A DNA stretch of 64,000 nt. It comes from Methanolinea sp. (lineage in GTDB: Archaea; Halobacteriota; Methanomicrobia; Methanomicrobiales; Methanospirillaceae). The notes under the pieces are model-generated. The model was not told the origin of the DNA. It worked only from the letters and a program-made list of their open reading frames with translations, and ran no database searches. The stretch is from assembly GCA_016699325.1 (NCBI GenBank), contig CP064971.1, forward strand, positions 1,550,001 to 1,614,000, given 5' to 3'. Shown one piece after another: positions 9,123 to 16,966 of the stretch. The number at the start of each line of letters is the position of its first letter. Positions within the stretch are counted from its first letter, which is position 1. Position numbers and translations under genes: made by a program.

Positions 9123-9161
9123 GAGGAATGGGGAGAATCACTCCAAATCATTCCATTCCTC
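9123..9161. promoter_or_regulatory. Inverted repeat between pilin operon and binding-protein gene
   Basis: GAGGAATGG at 9123-9131 pairs perfectly with CCATTCCTC at 9153-9161 around a 21-nt loop. It lies between the stop of the second pilin gene and the start of the BtuF-like gene, both on the minus strand. It could act as a terminator-type hairpin or a leader element; the sequence alone does not decide. Confidence 0.35.
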
Positions 9162-9216
9162 TCTGCCGTTCGACAAAGCATGTTATCGGTAGCATCAGAA
9201 CCGGATAACCTGGCAA

Positions 9217-9831
9217 TTATACCAGAACAACAGTTCCCGATTGGATAACCTTCCCGCTCGCTTTGTTGATGACCTTATACTCCGCCTTCGTGTTCAGGTA
9301 AAGTCCCATCCCGCCAGCAGCGCCTTCGGGTTTCCAGGAGATCTGGGCTGCATTGTTGAAACCAGAGTGATCATCAATGCGGCAATTATCTGCATAGAGC
9401 ATGAACTTGTCGCCCGGAGTGATGAACCCGTCGCTATCACCGATCTCCATGATGTAGGACTCCACATCATTGGGAAGACAGTTCGTTGTCGGGATCTTGT
9501 CATATGTGCTTATGGTATACTTTGCATCACGGCTCTGCAACTGGATGGAAATATCAGAGAGGGCGAAGGCATCGCCACCCATGTGTTCGAAGAGCAACCC
9601 GTTCTTGGCGGTGAAATCATCAGGATAATTTGGGTCCCAATTGGTCTTGTTGGTGTCCTGGATATCTTTTATCACCGCGACAACCGAGAGTGACGCCTGC
9701 GGAGCCTTACTCGTGTCTGATGCGAGGCCTCCTGCGAAGGCACTCACAACTGCAGCAATGATGATAGTCACGACGAGCATCAGCATAACGCCGACGACAG
9801 GAGATACTGCATCAGTATTCCTCCTCTTCAT
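9217..9831 (-). CDS. Archaeal type IV pilin (second of pair)
   Basis: 204 residues with the archaeal pilin N-terminus: short charged leader MKRRNTDA, then VSPVVGVMLMLVVTIIIAAV, the class III signal peptide cleaved by an EppA/PibD-type prepilin peptidase just before the hydrophobic helix. The remainder is a Ser/Asp/Lys-rich extracellular globular domain. The ATG overlaps the stop of the preceding pilin (ATGA at 9828-9831). It probably forms adhesion pili, perhaps assembled by an ATPase like that at 1-1234 (inference). Confidence 0.92.
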   Translation of the reverse strand: MKRRNTDAVSPVVGVMLMLVVTIIIAAVVSAFAGGLASDTSKAPQASLSVVAVIKDIQDTNKTNWDPNYPDDFTAKNGLLFEHMGGDAFALSDISIQLQSRDAKYTISTYDKIPTTNCLPNDVESYIMEIGDSDGFITPGDKFMLYADNCRIDDHSGFNNAAQISWKPEGAAGGMGLYLNTKAEYKVINKASGKVIQSGTVVLV

Positions 9832-10424
9832 AGAACAATCACCTCTTTGTCGTAGATGTACTTCCCGCTCGGTGTGTGCAGGATCTTTACGTCAACAACC
9901 CCTCCCGATCCGAATCCATAGGAAGAATCAGTAATATCGAATCCGAGGAGGGCACTGGTGCCCGCATCAGAGCCCGAACTCAAGACATCACCTGTCGTCC
10001 AGGTATAATTACCAAAGTCCGTGACTAGATTGATGCCAGAATATCCCAATGACATATCGTTGATGTAAGGCACCCTGGTAAATGTTCCATACCCGTAGAG
10101 ATCGGTGCTCTCGCTTGCTGGTGTCTGTCTGTGTTTTATTATGGTACCATCTGTTAATGTGTAGTATGTGACGATTTCAAGATCCTTCGTAGGGATTGAA
10201 TCGCCACTAAGATGCTCAAATACCATCTTCCATTGGACATTTGCCGGTCTCATGCCGCCATCGTCCTGCATGAACCTGACATCGATCGATGCCTGTGGCG
10301 CTGCCTTCGTGCCGCCCGCCAAACCGCCGGCAAATCCGCTCACCACGGCGGCGATGATGATGGTCACCACCAGCATGAGCATGACGCCAACGACCGGTGA
10401 GACGGCATCTTCGTTTCGTTTCAT
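9828..10424 (-). CDS. Archaeal type IV pilin (first of pair)
   Basis: 198 residues. The leader MKRNEDA and hydrophobic helix VSPVVGVMLMLVVTIIIAAV are almost identical to those of the next gene, while the globular domains differ, which suggests duplication followed by divergence. The start at 10424 is preferred to the longer frame from 10484 because the class III leader begins there and a GGAGG lies about 10 nt upstream. First gene of a two-gene coupled operon. Confidence 0.92.
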   Translation of the reverse strand: MKRNEDAVSPVVGVMLMLVVTIIIAAVVSGFAGGLAGGTKAAPQASIDVRFMQDDGGMRPANVQWKMVFEHLSGDSIPTKDLEIVTYYTLTDGTIIKHRQTPASESTDLYGYGTFTRVPYINDMSLGYSGINLVTDFGNYTWTTGDVLSSGSDAGTSALLGFDITDSSYGFGSGGVVDVKILHTPSGKYIYDKEVIVL

Positions 10425-10533
10425 AATCAGTATTCCTCCAACTTCTGGAGTTGCACAGGGAGGGCCCGTCCCTGAACAACACAACTGAGTCTTAGTTAGA
10501 ACTATAAATATTGATCAATCTTATTTTCTGTAA

Positions 10534-10782
10534 CTAAGGCTTACTTGTTAAGTCGACGAATACATATTTCATTTCCGGGTAGTCTTTCATTCCTGGGAGA
10601 ACTGACATGAAATGCTGTTTTCCAGATTCCACCCTTATTATTGAAGATGAACCCGAGAGGAACAGATGGAGGGTATCGGTCCGGCCACCGCCCTTTTCAA
10701 CAATTCTGTTCCGCGCATGTGGCACGATGACCACCCTGGAGGTTGCCTGGAACGAGTAGGGCGGGTCCGCTGTATTTCGGGA
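10534..10782 (-). pseudogene. Possible 3' fragment of a decayed gene
   Basis: An open minus-strand frame encodes about 80 residues of protein-like composition (TADPPYSFQATSRVVIVPHA ... HFMSVLPGMKDYPEMKYVFV) ending in TAG at 10534. Just upstream in this frame is a stop, and no good start exists, so it looks like the tail of a broken gene. No family recognised. The rest of 10485-11258 shows no convincing gene. Confidence 0.25.
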
Positions 10783-11258
10783 TGCTCACCTGCCGTTCCC
10801 GTGGGTGCCATGGTGATCTCCCGTTCCGGGTTCCCAGCCGTGTTAATCACGGTGGGAATCTCGGGAAACATCATCAGTACCATCGGTATGAGCGGTGAGG
10901 GCATCTCGCGCCAACGGGCTGCTGGAAGGCCTTACATAGCCGGCCAGTGCAAAGACACGGGCAATCCTCGAGACCGGGAAGGGGATTCAAGATACTACTG
11001 CCGATGCAACCACCATGACCTGCCAGGACGCCGCGGTTCACTGCTGCACCTGGCACAGTGACTCCCGTGAGAAGCCAGCGTGTTGCCTGTGCCAGGAAAG
11101 GAGTGCCCTGGCACTGTCCCGCTATGAAGAAGGGGTCGTGATACCTGGTTGGCATCGACCTGACGATTCGAATTGTGCATCCGATGACGTATATAACTTC
11201 TCCGCGAAAAAACCTAATCTGTAAGATATTTATGATATTACGTCATACAAAACTTCGA

Positions 11259-11984
11259 ATGGCACGCTCTCCCCCCCGACCACGAACCCTACTGATCGTG
11301 TTTTTTTTACTTGCATTCTCATTGTTTCCGGGTTGTATTGAGATGGGAAATGAGGTTGACGAAATACATCGCGTGCAGACCTCAGTTCCCTCGGAGCCTT
11401 TATCTCCAGCTCCGGTATTCACTCCTTCCGGACCGGTCGTCACACCATCTCCTACACAGGTCATCGGGACGGTTGTGGACGCAGAACCCATCCCTCCTTC
11501 GGTGGCAGTCACCCCCTCCTACCGGGAAATGAGCCCTGACGGGGGGAATCTGGCCCGGCCAAACGAGATGCCGACGGCTACGTTCAAATCATCGGTGTAC
11601 AGTCTGAGGTATACCGACATCGGTCTGCTCGCGACGGTTGAACAGGCACCGTTCGTGATCGAATTCTGGACCAGCGCCTACAACCAGAACCCCTACGACT
11701 CGCTCGTGGTCATCACCGTCAGGGATCCCTGCACCGGGGAGATTATCCTTGAAGACGGGTACAACGGGCTCTACAGCTCGGATCCCTACAAGCGGATGGT
11801 CATCCGGAAGAGCGGGCAGTTCCATGTCAATATCTATGGGATGAGAAGTGGGATCGAGGTAAAGTTCAGGGGCGGGGTTGACGAATCGGCTGCAGAGCCG
11901 TATGGCGAATGGGGTGTTCCCCGACCAGTCGTAAGGGAAGTCATGAGCGAAGAAGAGTATCTCCGGATGATGGAGGAGATGTGA
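11259..11984 (+). CDS. Predicted secreted lipoprotein
   Basis: 241 residues. A basic N-terminus (MARSPPRPR) precedes a hydrophobic stretch ending in the lipobox LFPGC (Cys about residue 26), followed by a Pro/Thr/Ser-rich linker typical of surface lipoproteins of these methanogens. The C-terminal about 130 residues are a beta-rich domain (VYSLRYTDIGLLATVEQAPF, DSLVVITVRDPCTGEIILED). I chose 11259 because a TATA-like gatatttat at 11225-11233 sits about 26-34 nt upstream, fitting a leaderless transcript; in-frame ATGs also occur at 11175 and 11232. Function unknown. Confidence 0.75.
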   Translation: MARSPPRPRTLLIVFFLLAFSLFPGCIEMGNEVDEIHRVQTSVPSEPLSPAPVFTPSGPVVTPSPTQVIGTVVDAEPIPPSVAVTPSYREMSPDGGNLARPNEMPTATFKSSVYSLRYTDIGLLATVEQAPFVIEFWTSAYNQNPYDSLVVITVRDPCTGEIILEDGYNGLYSSDPYKRMVIRKSGQFHVNIYGMRSGIEVKFRGGVDESAAEPYGEWGVPRPVVREVMSEEEYLRMMEEM

Positions 11985-12019
11985 AGAGATCCCGGGAACA
12001 ATCAATCGTGCGGCAGGAT

Positions 12020-12035
12020 CTGACCTTTTTTCTTT
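12020..12035 (+). terminator. T-rich terminator between convergent genes
   Basis: A run ccttttttcttt at 12024-12035 lies just after the lipoprotein stop and before the end of the convergent membrane-protein gene. Archaeal RNA polymerase commonly terminates at such T tracts. Confidence 0.4.
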
Positions 12036-12048
12036 GTGAGATCGACCT

Positions 12049-12432
12049 TCAGCCCGCCTGCGTCATCAGCCAGAGCGCCCCGGTGTTGTGGAGAGCGACG
12101 ATCACGTAGAAGGCGATGATGAGCGCCATGGCGGAGGTTCCGCTCCAGGCGACTTTCTCTTCTGCCCACGTGCAGATCCCGGAAATATAGATCAGCACTC
12201 CCCCCTTCACGATAATATGGACCATTGGACAGGCCACCACGGCCGTCATCAGGTGGTTCAGTTCAACCCCTCCAAAGAGAAGGATTGCTTCCGTGGTAAT
12301 GATATCAATGCTAAAGAGGATGTACAGGATGAGGATTCCCAGGAAAAGATGGAGATGAATATCCGATCGAAGAAAAGTTTCCCCGGTGGCTGACAGATCC
12401 GGATAGGTCAAGTTCCCGGAACCATTATCCAT
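12049..12432 (-). CDS. Small integral membrane protein, DUF5658-like
   Basis: 127 residues with about three to four hydrophobic segments: LFLGILILYILFSIDIITTE, MTAVVACPMVHIIVKGGVLIYI and AMALIIAFYVIVALHNTGAL. The pattern D-x-x-T-x-x-L-x-x-G-G-x-E-x-N-x-x-M (IDIITTEAILLFGGVELNHLM) resembles the DUF5658 type of small archaeal/bacterial membrane protein. It converges on the lipoprotein gene. Biochemical role unknown; the family assignment is from memory of the motif. Confidence 0.7.
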   Translation of the reverse strand: MDNGSGNLTYPDLSATGETFLRSDIHLHLFLGILILYILFSIDIITTEAILLFGGVELNHLMTAVVACPMVHIIVKGGVLIYISGICTWAEEKVAWSGTSAMALIIAFYVIVALHNTGALWLMTQAG

Positions 12433-12730
12433 GTTTTACCCCAATAGTCTTGCACTTCGTCCATGAACTATAAACATTACCCTTAAATTATCCTTTTTTC
12501 CGGGAAAAAACGATAAGACTTCAATATTTTAGCAAGAAGACCGAAAAGTGTTTTAGAGTGTCGCACCAGGTATTACACCTTCCTGTAAACCGATTACTGG
12601 AGAGACCGGTAAGAGTCCCTGCCGCACTATTGAGTGATCGCTTCATTCCGGGCATACGACATGATGAGGTGAGGGGATGTGATCCGGCAGGTCTATCCTC
12701 TGCCGGAAATGAAGGAATGGTACTCCCTCT

Positions 12731-13066
12731 TCAGAACTCTTCGAGAATTCCGTATCCCCACTGCATGAGCTTCCGCGCTGCTTCCGCTCCCGGCAAATCA
12801 TCGCACACCAACCCCCTGGATGCGAGATACCGTTCGACCAGCCGGGTGGATGCAGGGATGATACGCTCGGTCTCTGCGGGTTCCATGCTCCAGGCATGGA
12901 AATAATACACCGGTTTCTTATTCTTCGATTGGTGGATGTAGAGATCGCGACCCCGGATATTGGCTTTTGAACCTTCAAAAGGCGGCCGGGGTGACCTGTA
13001 GAGACACACATCTTTGTCGGTATCCAGGATTTCCCGTTTTGTCGTGGTAACAAATTTCATTTGCAT
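12731..13066 (-). CDS. Conserved-looking hypothetical protein
   Basis: 111 residues, soluble, with no recognised domain. The sequence begins MQMKFVTTTKREILDTDKDV and contains aromatic-rich KKPVYYFHAWSMEPAE; composition and codon use are those of a real gene. Alternative start at 13060. The start lies 4 nt from a perfect hairpin (13070-13089) whose loop is G-rich on the coding strand. The 300 bp downstream (12433-12730) contain no gene I can support. Confidence 0.65.
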   Translation of the reverse strand: MQMKFVTTTKREILDTDKDVCLYRSPRPPFEGSKANIRGRDLYIHQSKNKKPVYYFHAWSMEPAETERIIPASTRLVERYLASRGLVCDDLPGAEAARKLMQWGYGILEEF

Positions 13067-13069
13067 GAC

Positions 13070-13089
13070 GCTAAAACCCCCATTTTAGC
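13070..13089 (-). promoter_or_regulatory. Hairpin with G-rich loop immediately before a start codon
   Basis: On the coding strand GCTAAAA-TGGGGG-TTTTAGC forms a perfect 7-bp stem. The G-rich loop ends about 10 nt before the ATG at 13066, where a ribosome binding site would sit, so the hairpin could control translation or act as an operator. Confidence 0.35.
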
Positions 13090-13362
13090 ATAGTTCGGTT
13101 CATCCATTCAATGAGGATGGCGTGAATCTGTCGGCTGGCAGGGTGGAGATTTCCCTGGTTCTTCGATCACCCCCACTCCATTCGATTATATCACGATCTA
13201 TATATTCTTTGTGAGTTGGTGTTACGATTATTTTCATAAATGTCACGTAACCATCCTCCATGTAACAAATGTACAAAACGGGGTTGGCAGATCAAAAAAG
13301 GACCGATCCTGAGATCGAAATCCCTATCACGATCAGGCCTGGAAAGGTATTGATCAGCGCTG

Positions 13363-13680
13363 TTACGAACTGCCCTGCCAGAGATGACCTGTCTTCACGG
13401 TCGCTTCTCTTGACACAGCCACCAGCGACCTTAAATAAGCCAGGGCGATGGTTGCTAACAAGGTCAGAGGATGCGGAATGCCCGATGAGGGCATGAACAA
13501 AAAATTAAGGAAAACGAACCGGAAGGTATCGAAGTCCGGAATGATGGCGACGATGATGACGGCGCCTCCCACTCCATAGAAAATGACATGATACGGGCAC
13601 CACCCCGGGGATCGAAGACAGGGCGGCCGTCCCGTAGATAACCGGTGCAGGGCTCCTCCTTCGCTTACACCTACCTCCAA
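13363..13680 (-). CDS. Doubtful small membrane protein
   Basis: 105-codon frame with two hydrophobic stretches (YHVIFYGVGGAVIIVAII, and LTLLATIALAYLRSLVAV). No motif, no clear ribosome binding site, and an odd N-terminus. It could be real or a by-product of GC-rich composition. The interval 13090-13362 has nothing else recognisable. Confidence 0.3.
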   Translation of the reverse strand: MEVGVSEGGALHRLSTGRPPCLRSPGWCPYHVIFYGVGGAVIIVAIIPDFDTFRFVFLNFLFMPSSGIPHPLTLLATIALAYLRSLVAVSREATVKTGHLWQGSS

Positions 13681-13731
13681 CTTTCATTCCTGTAGGCAAA
13701 CTTCACGTGGCATGGGGGAAAATAGACTCCC

Positions 13732-13866
13732 ATGCCTACCTGTGCCGACTGTTTCCTCTACACCCCGAAGGACGGGAAGGAGGGGGTGTGCGCCATCAAC
13801 GGCCCGGTCCCTGCCGACCGCGATGCCGGTCGCTGCCCATCCCGCACCTTCCGCCCTAAGGCTTGA
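13732..13866 (+). CDS. 44-residue Cys-rich protein resembling benzylsuccinate synthase beta/gamma-type small subunits
   Basis: Short ORF with the pattern C-x2-C-x12-C-x14-C: MPTCADCFLYTPKDGK, then EGVCAINGP, then DRDAGRCPSRTFRPKA. In the BssB/BssC-type small subunits a similar four-cysteine pattern binds one [4Fe-4S] cluster, with a CxxCxFf start and a CPxFxPK end. It is too short for the usual length cut-offs but the cysteine spacing argues for a real gene. No glycyl-radical enzyme is nearby, so it is probably a stand-alone Fe-S or zinc protein. Family assignment from pattern memory. Confidence 0.55.
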   Translation: MPTCADCFLYTPKDGKEGVCAINGPVPADRDAGRCPSRTFRPKA

Positions 13867-14085
13867 ACGAACAGGACAGTGCTCTTCCCGGAAAGCCGGG
13901 GGGTTTTCGTTTACCCGGAATCCTGTTTCTTTGGCAGGGCTCTTCCCGCTTTCTCGTGAAAAAAAAGGTATCTCCCCGTTCCGGCAGATTTTATCGCCCC
14001 TTTTCCTGCTCTTGAACGTATCGTTCTCACTTTCGCCCTGCATGCTCTCCACCCTTATGGGGCTGGCAGGATGAGGAGTACCTGC

Positions 14086-14613
14086 ATGCAGTTCGACCTG
14101 CACCCCTCGGTCACGCTCTCCAGCGGGACGTTCTCCGCCCTGGTGGCACCGGAGGATCTGGTGCTTGCCGGTCTCAACGACAACCCCGTGCTGAAGCGGT
14201 TCCTCTTCCTTTTCATCTGCGGGAACTACTCCCGGCTCCTATCCGGCATCAACCGCAGGTCGGTCAGCATCGAGGTGCGACGGGCGTTCACCGCCTTCCA
14301 GCTCCTCACCATCCTCCGGGAGTCCTACCACACCATCATCTTTATCGAGCACGACCCCACCCTGTACGAGGAGGTAGGAGCGGAGGTCCTCGGGCAGGTG
14401 TCGGAGGCCATGAAGAGCGCCGGACAGGGTTCGGCGGTGGTGCTGTACGCCCCGGCAGAGGACCCCTCCTTCTCGGGCATGGCCCGGGTGGCAGATCGCT
14501 TCTTCTCGCTCTCCTCACCCCCTGCCCCTCCGCTGTCGCGGGCCCGCCGTGCAGGGAAGGTGCGCCACCCGGTCGCCCTTGCCCGGGACCAGACCACCCT
14601 GGAGCGGTTCTGA
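14086..14613 (+). CDS. RecA/RadA-like protein lacking a P-loop, first gene of PolB cassette
   Basis: 175 residues. A Walker-B-like strand (ESYHTIIFIEHDPTLYEE) and following strand (SAVVLYAPAEDP) resemble the second half of a RecA-fold ATPase, but no GxxxxGK(S/T) is present, so ATP hydrolysis is doubtful. The start at 14086 has GAGGAG 8-13 nt upstream; an in-frame ATG also occurs at 14071. The stop overlaps the next ATG (TGATG at 14611-14615). In bacteria ImuA (RecA-like, also degenerate) pairs with mutagenic polymerases, and the context here suggests an analogous accessory (inference). Confidence 0.6.
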   Translation: MQFDLHPSVTLSSGTFSALVAPEDLVLAGLNDNPVLKRFLFLFICGNYSRLLSGINRRSVSIEVRRAFTAFQLLTILRESYHTIIFIEHDPTLYEEVGAEVLGQVSEAMKSAGQGSAVVLYAPAEDPSFSGMARVADRFFSLSSPPAPPLSRARRAGKVRHPVALARDQTTLERF

Positions 14614-14909
14614 TGGGCCGGAGTTTCGAGAGCGTCCGGATAGGGGTAAAAGCTATCACCGGGCGCTGGGAACGGATGGCCCGTGTCCTTCCGGGCGCCG
14701 ACCGGGAGGCCGCCCTCCGGGTGGCTGCCATGGCAAAACAGCACGCCAGCGAGGGGTTTTATGCCTTCAGCGACCCGCTTGAGGCGGCGGTCTTCTCGGT
14801 ACTCATCGAGCTCCAGAAAGAGCAGGACCGCAGTGCCGGTGATCGCACGCCTGGTCCGGCCCGATCGCGCGATGCCAGGCCTCCCGGTGGTGGCGAGGCA
14901 GGACCATGA
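14613..14909 (+). CDS. Small helical protein of PolB cassette
   Basis: 98 residues. The N-terminal about 70 are predicted helical (RIGVKAITGRWERMARVLPG, EAALRVAAMAKQHASEGFYA) and the tail is Pro/Gly/Arg-rich. It is coupled on both sides: TGATG with the RecA-like gene and ATGA with the polymerase. No recognised domain. The tight sandwich implies function with the polymerase, for example as an adaptor or processivity factor (inference). Confidence 0.65.
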   Translation: MGRSFESVRIGVKAITGRWERMARVLPGADREAALRVAAMAKQHASEGFYAFSDPLEAAVFSVLIELQKEQDRSAGDRTPGPARSRDARPPGGGEAGP

Positions 14910-16966
14910 TCATCGACACCCGGTACTACCGTGACGGGGTCGAGATCTGGGAGTGGTCGGCAGGGACGACCCGCCGGACCACGGTACCGTACGCCCCCTC
15001 GTTCTATCTCCACCTTCCCGATCCTGCCCTCCACCGGGAGCTCCTGGAATCTCTCGAGGCAGAGTACGGAGCAGAGGAGTGCACGTTCCGGACTATTTTC
15101 GGCGAGTGTGATGGCTACCGGATCCCGGCTGGCCGCGAAATCGCCGAGGCGATCGAGCGGCAGACCGGGTATGCCGCGCAGCTCTACAACGTAGACGTCC
15201 GGCTCGACCAGCGCTATCTCGCCGGGGTGGGGCAGGTCCCCTGCTGCTGCTTGGGAGAATCCCGGTTCTCTCTCGATTTCCCGATCCCGTTTCGCACCAT
15301 GACCGTGGAGGTGGAGGGCAGTTCCTTCAGGGGAGAAGCGTTCCGTGCCCTCACGGTGGTCCACGAACGGCACGAGCGGCTCGGGGGCCCGTGGCGGACC
15401 GCGCTCGCCGACCTTGCAGGGCTGCTGGCATCCTGCGATCCTGACGTGGTGCTCTTCCCCCGCTCGGACCTCTGGCTGCCCCGGCTCCTCTCCTTGGCCC
15501 GGGAGGAAGGTGTGGTGCTCCCGTTCTCAAGGAGCGGGCGGTACCGGGAAATGGCTCAGAAGTCCTACTGGAGCTACGGCAGGACCGAGTTCCGGGCCGG
15601 ATCGCTCATCCCGGACGGGAGGATCCTGGTCGATACCATCCAGAGCTTCCAGTACCGGGAGAGCGGGCTTCCCGGCATCATTCTCGGTGCCCGGCTCACC
15701 GGGCTTCCCCCGAACCTCACCGCCCGGTTCACCTCCGGGACCCTTATATCGGCCTACGAGGTTTACGAAGCCCTTAGGCAGGGTATCGCTGTTCCCTTTC
15801 GGAAGAGCGACCCCGAGTGCGTGCGTAAGTTCGACGAGTTGAAAGCTGCCGACCGGGGTGGGATGATGTTTCAGCCGGTTCCGGGCCTGTACGAGCGGGT
15901 GTACGAGATCGATTTCACCTCCCTCTACCCTTCCATAATCGTTGCCTGCAACCTCTCACCCGAGACCCTCGGTTTCCCGGAGCGGCAGGGGTTCCTGCCC
16001 GAAGTGCTTGCCCCGCTCCTCTCCCTCCGGAAAGAGAGCAAGGCCCGGAAGGCCACGGATCCGGCGTTTGCCGGGACCGATGCCCTCCTCAAGTGGATGC
16101 TCGTGACCTGCTTTGGGTACACAGGATACAAGAACGCCAAGTTCGGGCAGATTGAAGTGCACGAGAAGATCACGGGGCACGCCCGGGAGATCCTGGTCCG
16201 GACCAAGGAGATCGCTGAAGACCTGGGTTTTTCTGTCCTTCACGGGATCGTGGACTGCCTCTTTGTGCAGGACGGGCCGGCAGCGGTGCTCAAGGAGCGG
16301 GTCGAGTCGGAGACCGGACTTCCTACGACAGTGGATGCTTACGACTGGATCGCCTTTCTCCCCATGCCGGATGGTTTCGGTGCCTACAACCGCTATTACG
16401 GGCGACTCTCCACCGGGGATCTGAAGGTGCGGGGGATCGCTGCCCGCAGGGGAGACACTCCGGTCTTCGTGCGGGACGTGCAGGAGCGGATGCTTTCCAC
16501 CATCAGGGATGCGGAGGATTGCAAGGAGCTGGCCGCACTGTCGGACAGGGTCGGCGAACAGTACCGGGAAGCGGTGGCCGGTCTCTCCATGGCAGCCCCT
16601 GAGGATATGGCTATCTCCCGCCGGATCAGCAGGCTCCGGTACTCCCACCGCTGCCCGGAGGCTTCAGCGGTCGCGGCCTGTACCACGGCCGGGATCGAGA
16701 TATTCCCCGGGATGCAGGTGAGCTATGTGGTCACCGATGCACGGACCTGGGCGGTGGAACTCGACTGGTCCGCGACCCGCTTCGATGTAGGCTACTACCG
16801 GAAGCTCCTTGACAAGGCATGGCTCGAAGTGGCATTCGCTCTCGACCAGGCAAAAAAGGGGTTGGATTCAAACAGTGCCTGGCTGCCCGGTGATGCTTCT
16901 ACTCGGAGATCCGTGCCTACCATGCAAACCGGGAAATCTCGGTGCCAGCAGCATCATGGACAGTAA
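14906..16966 (+). CDS. Family-B DNA polymerase with degenerate exonuclease and motif C (PolB2-like)
   Basis: 686 residues, shorter than replicative PolB (about 770-900). Motif A is intact (EIDFTSLYPSIIV, catalytic Asp), as is the motif B region (KWMLVTCFGYTGYKNAKFGQ). Motif C reads HGIVDCLFV where YxDTDS is usual: the second Asp is kept, the first is Ile. Exonuclease motifs are not conserved: MTVEVEG replaces the Exo I DxE and no YxxxD Exo III is seen, so proofreading is probably lost. Third gene of the coupled cassette. The likely role is translesion or repair synthesis rather than replication. The last 50 bp overlap the convergent nuclease gene. Confidence 0.88.
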   Translation: MIIDTRYYRDGVEIWEWSAGTTRRTTVPYAPSFYLHLPDPALHRELLESLEAEYGAEECTFRTIFGECDGYRIPAGREIAEAIERQTGYAAQLYNVDVRLDQRYLAGVGQVPCCCLGESRFSLDFPIPFRTMTVEVEGSSFRGEAFRALTVVHERHERLGGPWRTALADLAGLLASCDPDVVLFPRSDLWLPRLLSLAREEGVVLPFSRSGRYREMAQKSYWSYGRTEFRAGSLIPDGRILVDTIQSFQYRESGLPGIILGARLTGLPPNLTARFTSGTLISAYEVYEALRQGIAVPFRKSDPECVRKFDELKAADRGGMMFQPVPGLYERVYEIDFTSLYPSIIVACNLSPETLGFPERQGFLPEVLAPLLSLRKESKARKATDPAFAGTDALLKWMLVTCFGYTGYKNAKFGQIEVHEKITGHAREILVRTKEIAEDLGFSVLHGIVDCLFVQDGPAAVLKERVESETGLPTTVDAYDWIAFLPMPDGFGAYNRYYGRLSTGDLKVRGIAARRGDTPVFVRDVQERMLSTIRDAEDCKELAALSDRVGEQYREAVAGLSMAAPEDMAISRRISRLRYSHRCPEASAVAACTTAGIEIFPGMQVSYVVTDARTWAVELDWSATRFDVGYYRKLLDKAWLEVAFALDQAKKGLDSNSAWLPGDASTRRSVPTMQTGKSRCQQHHGQ

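Noticed and set aside
10666..11061. 131-codon plus-strand frame in the pilin-lipoprotein gap
   Set aside because: No ribosome binding site, odd composition and no motif; it is opposite a more protein-like minus-strand fragment.
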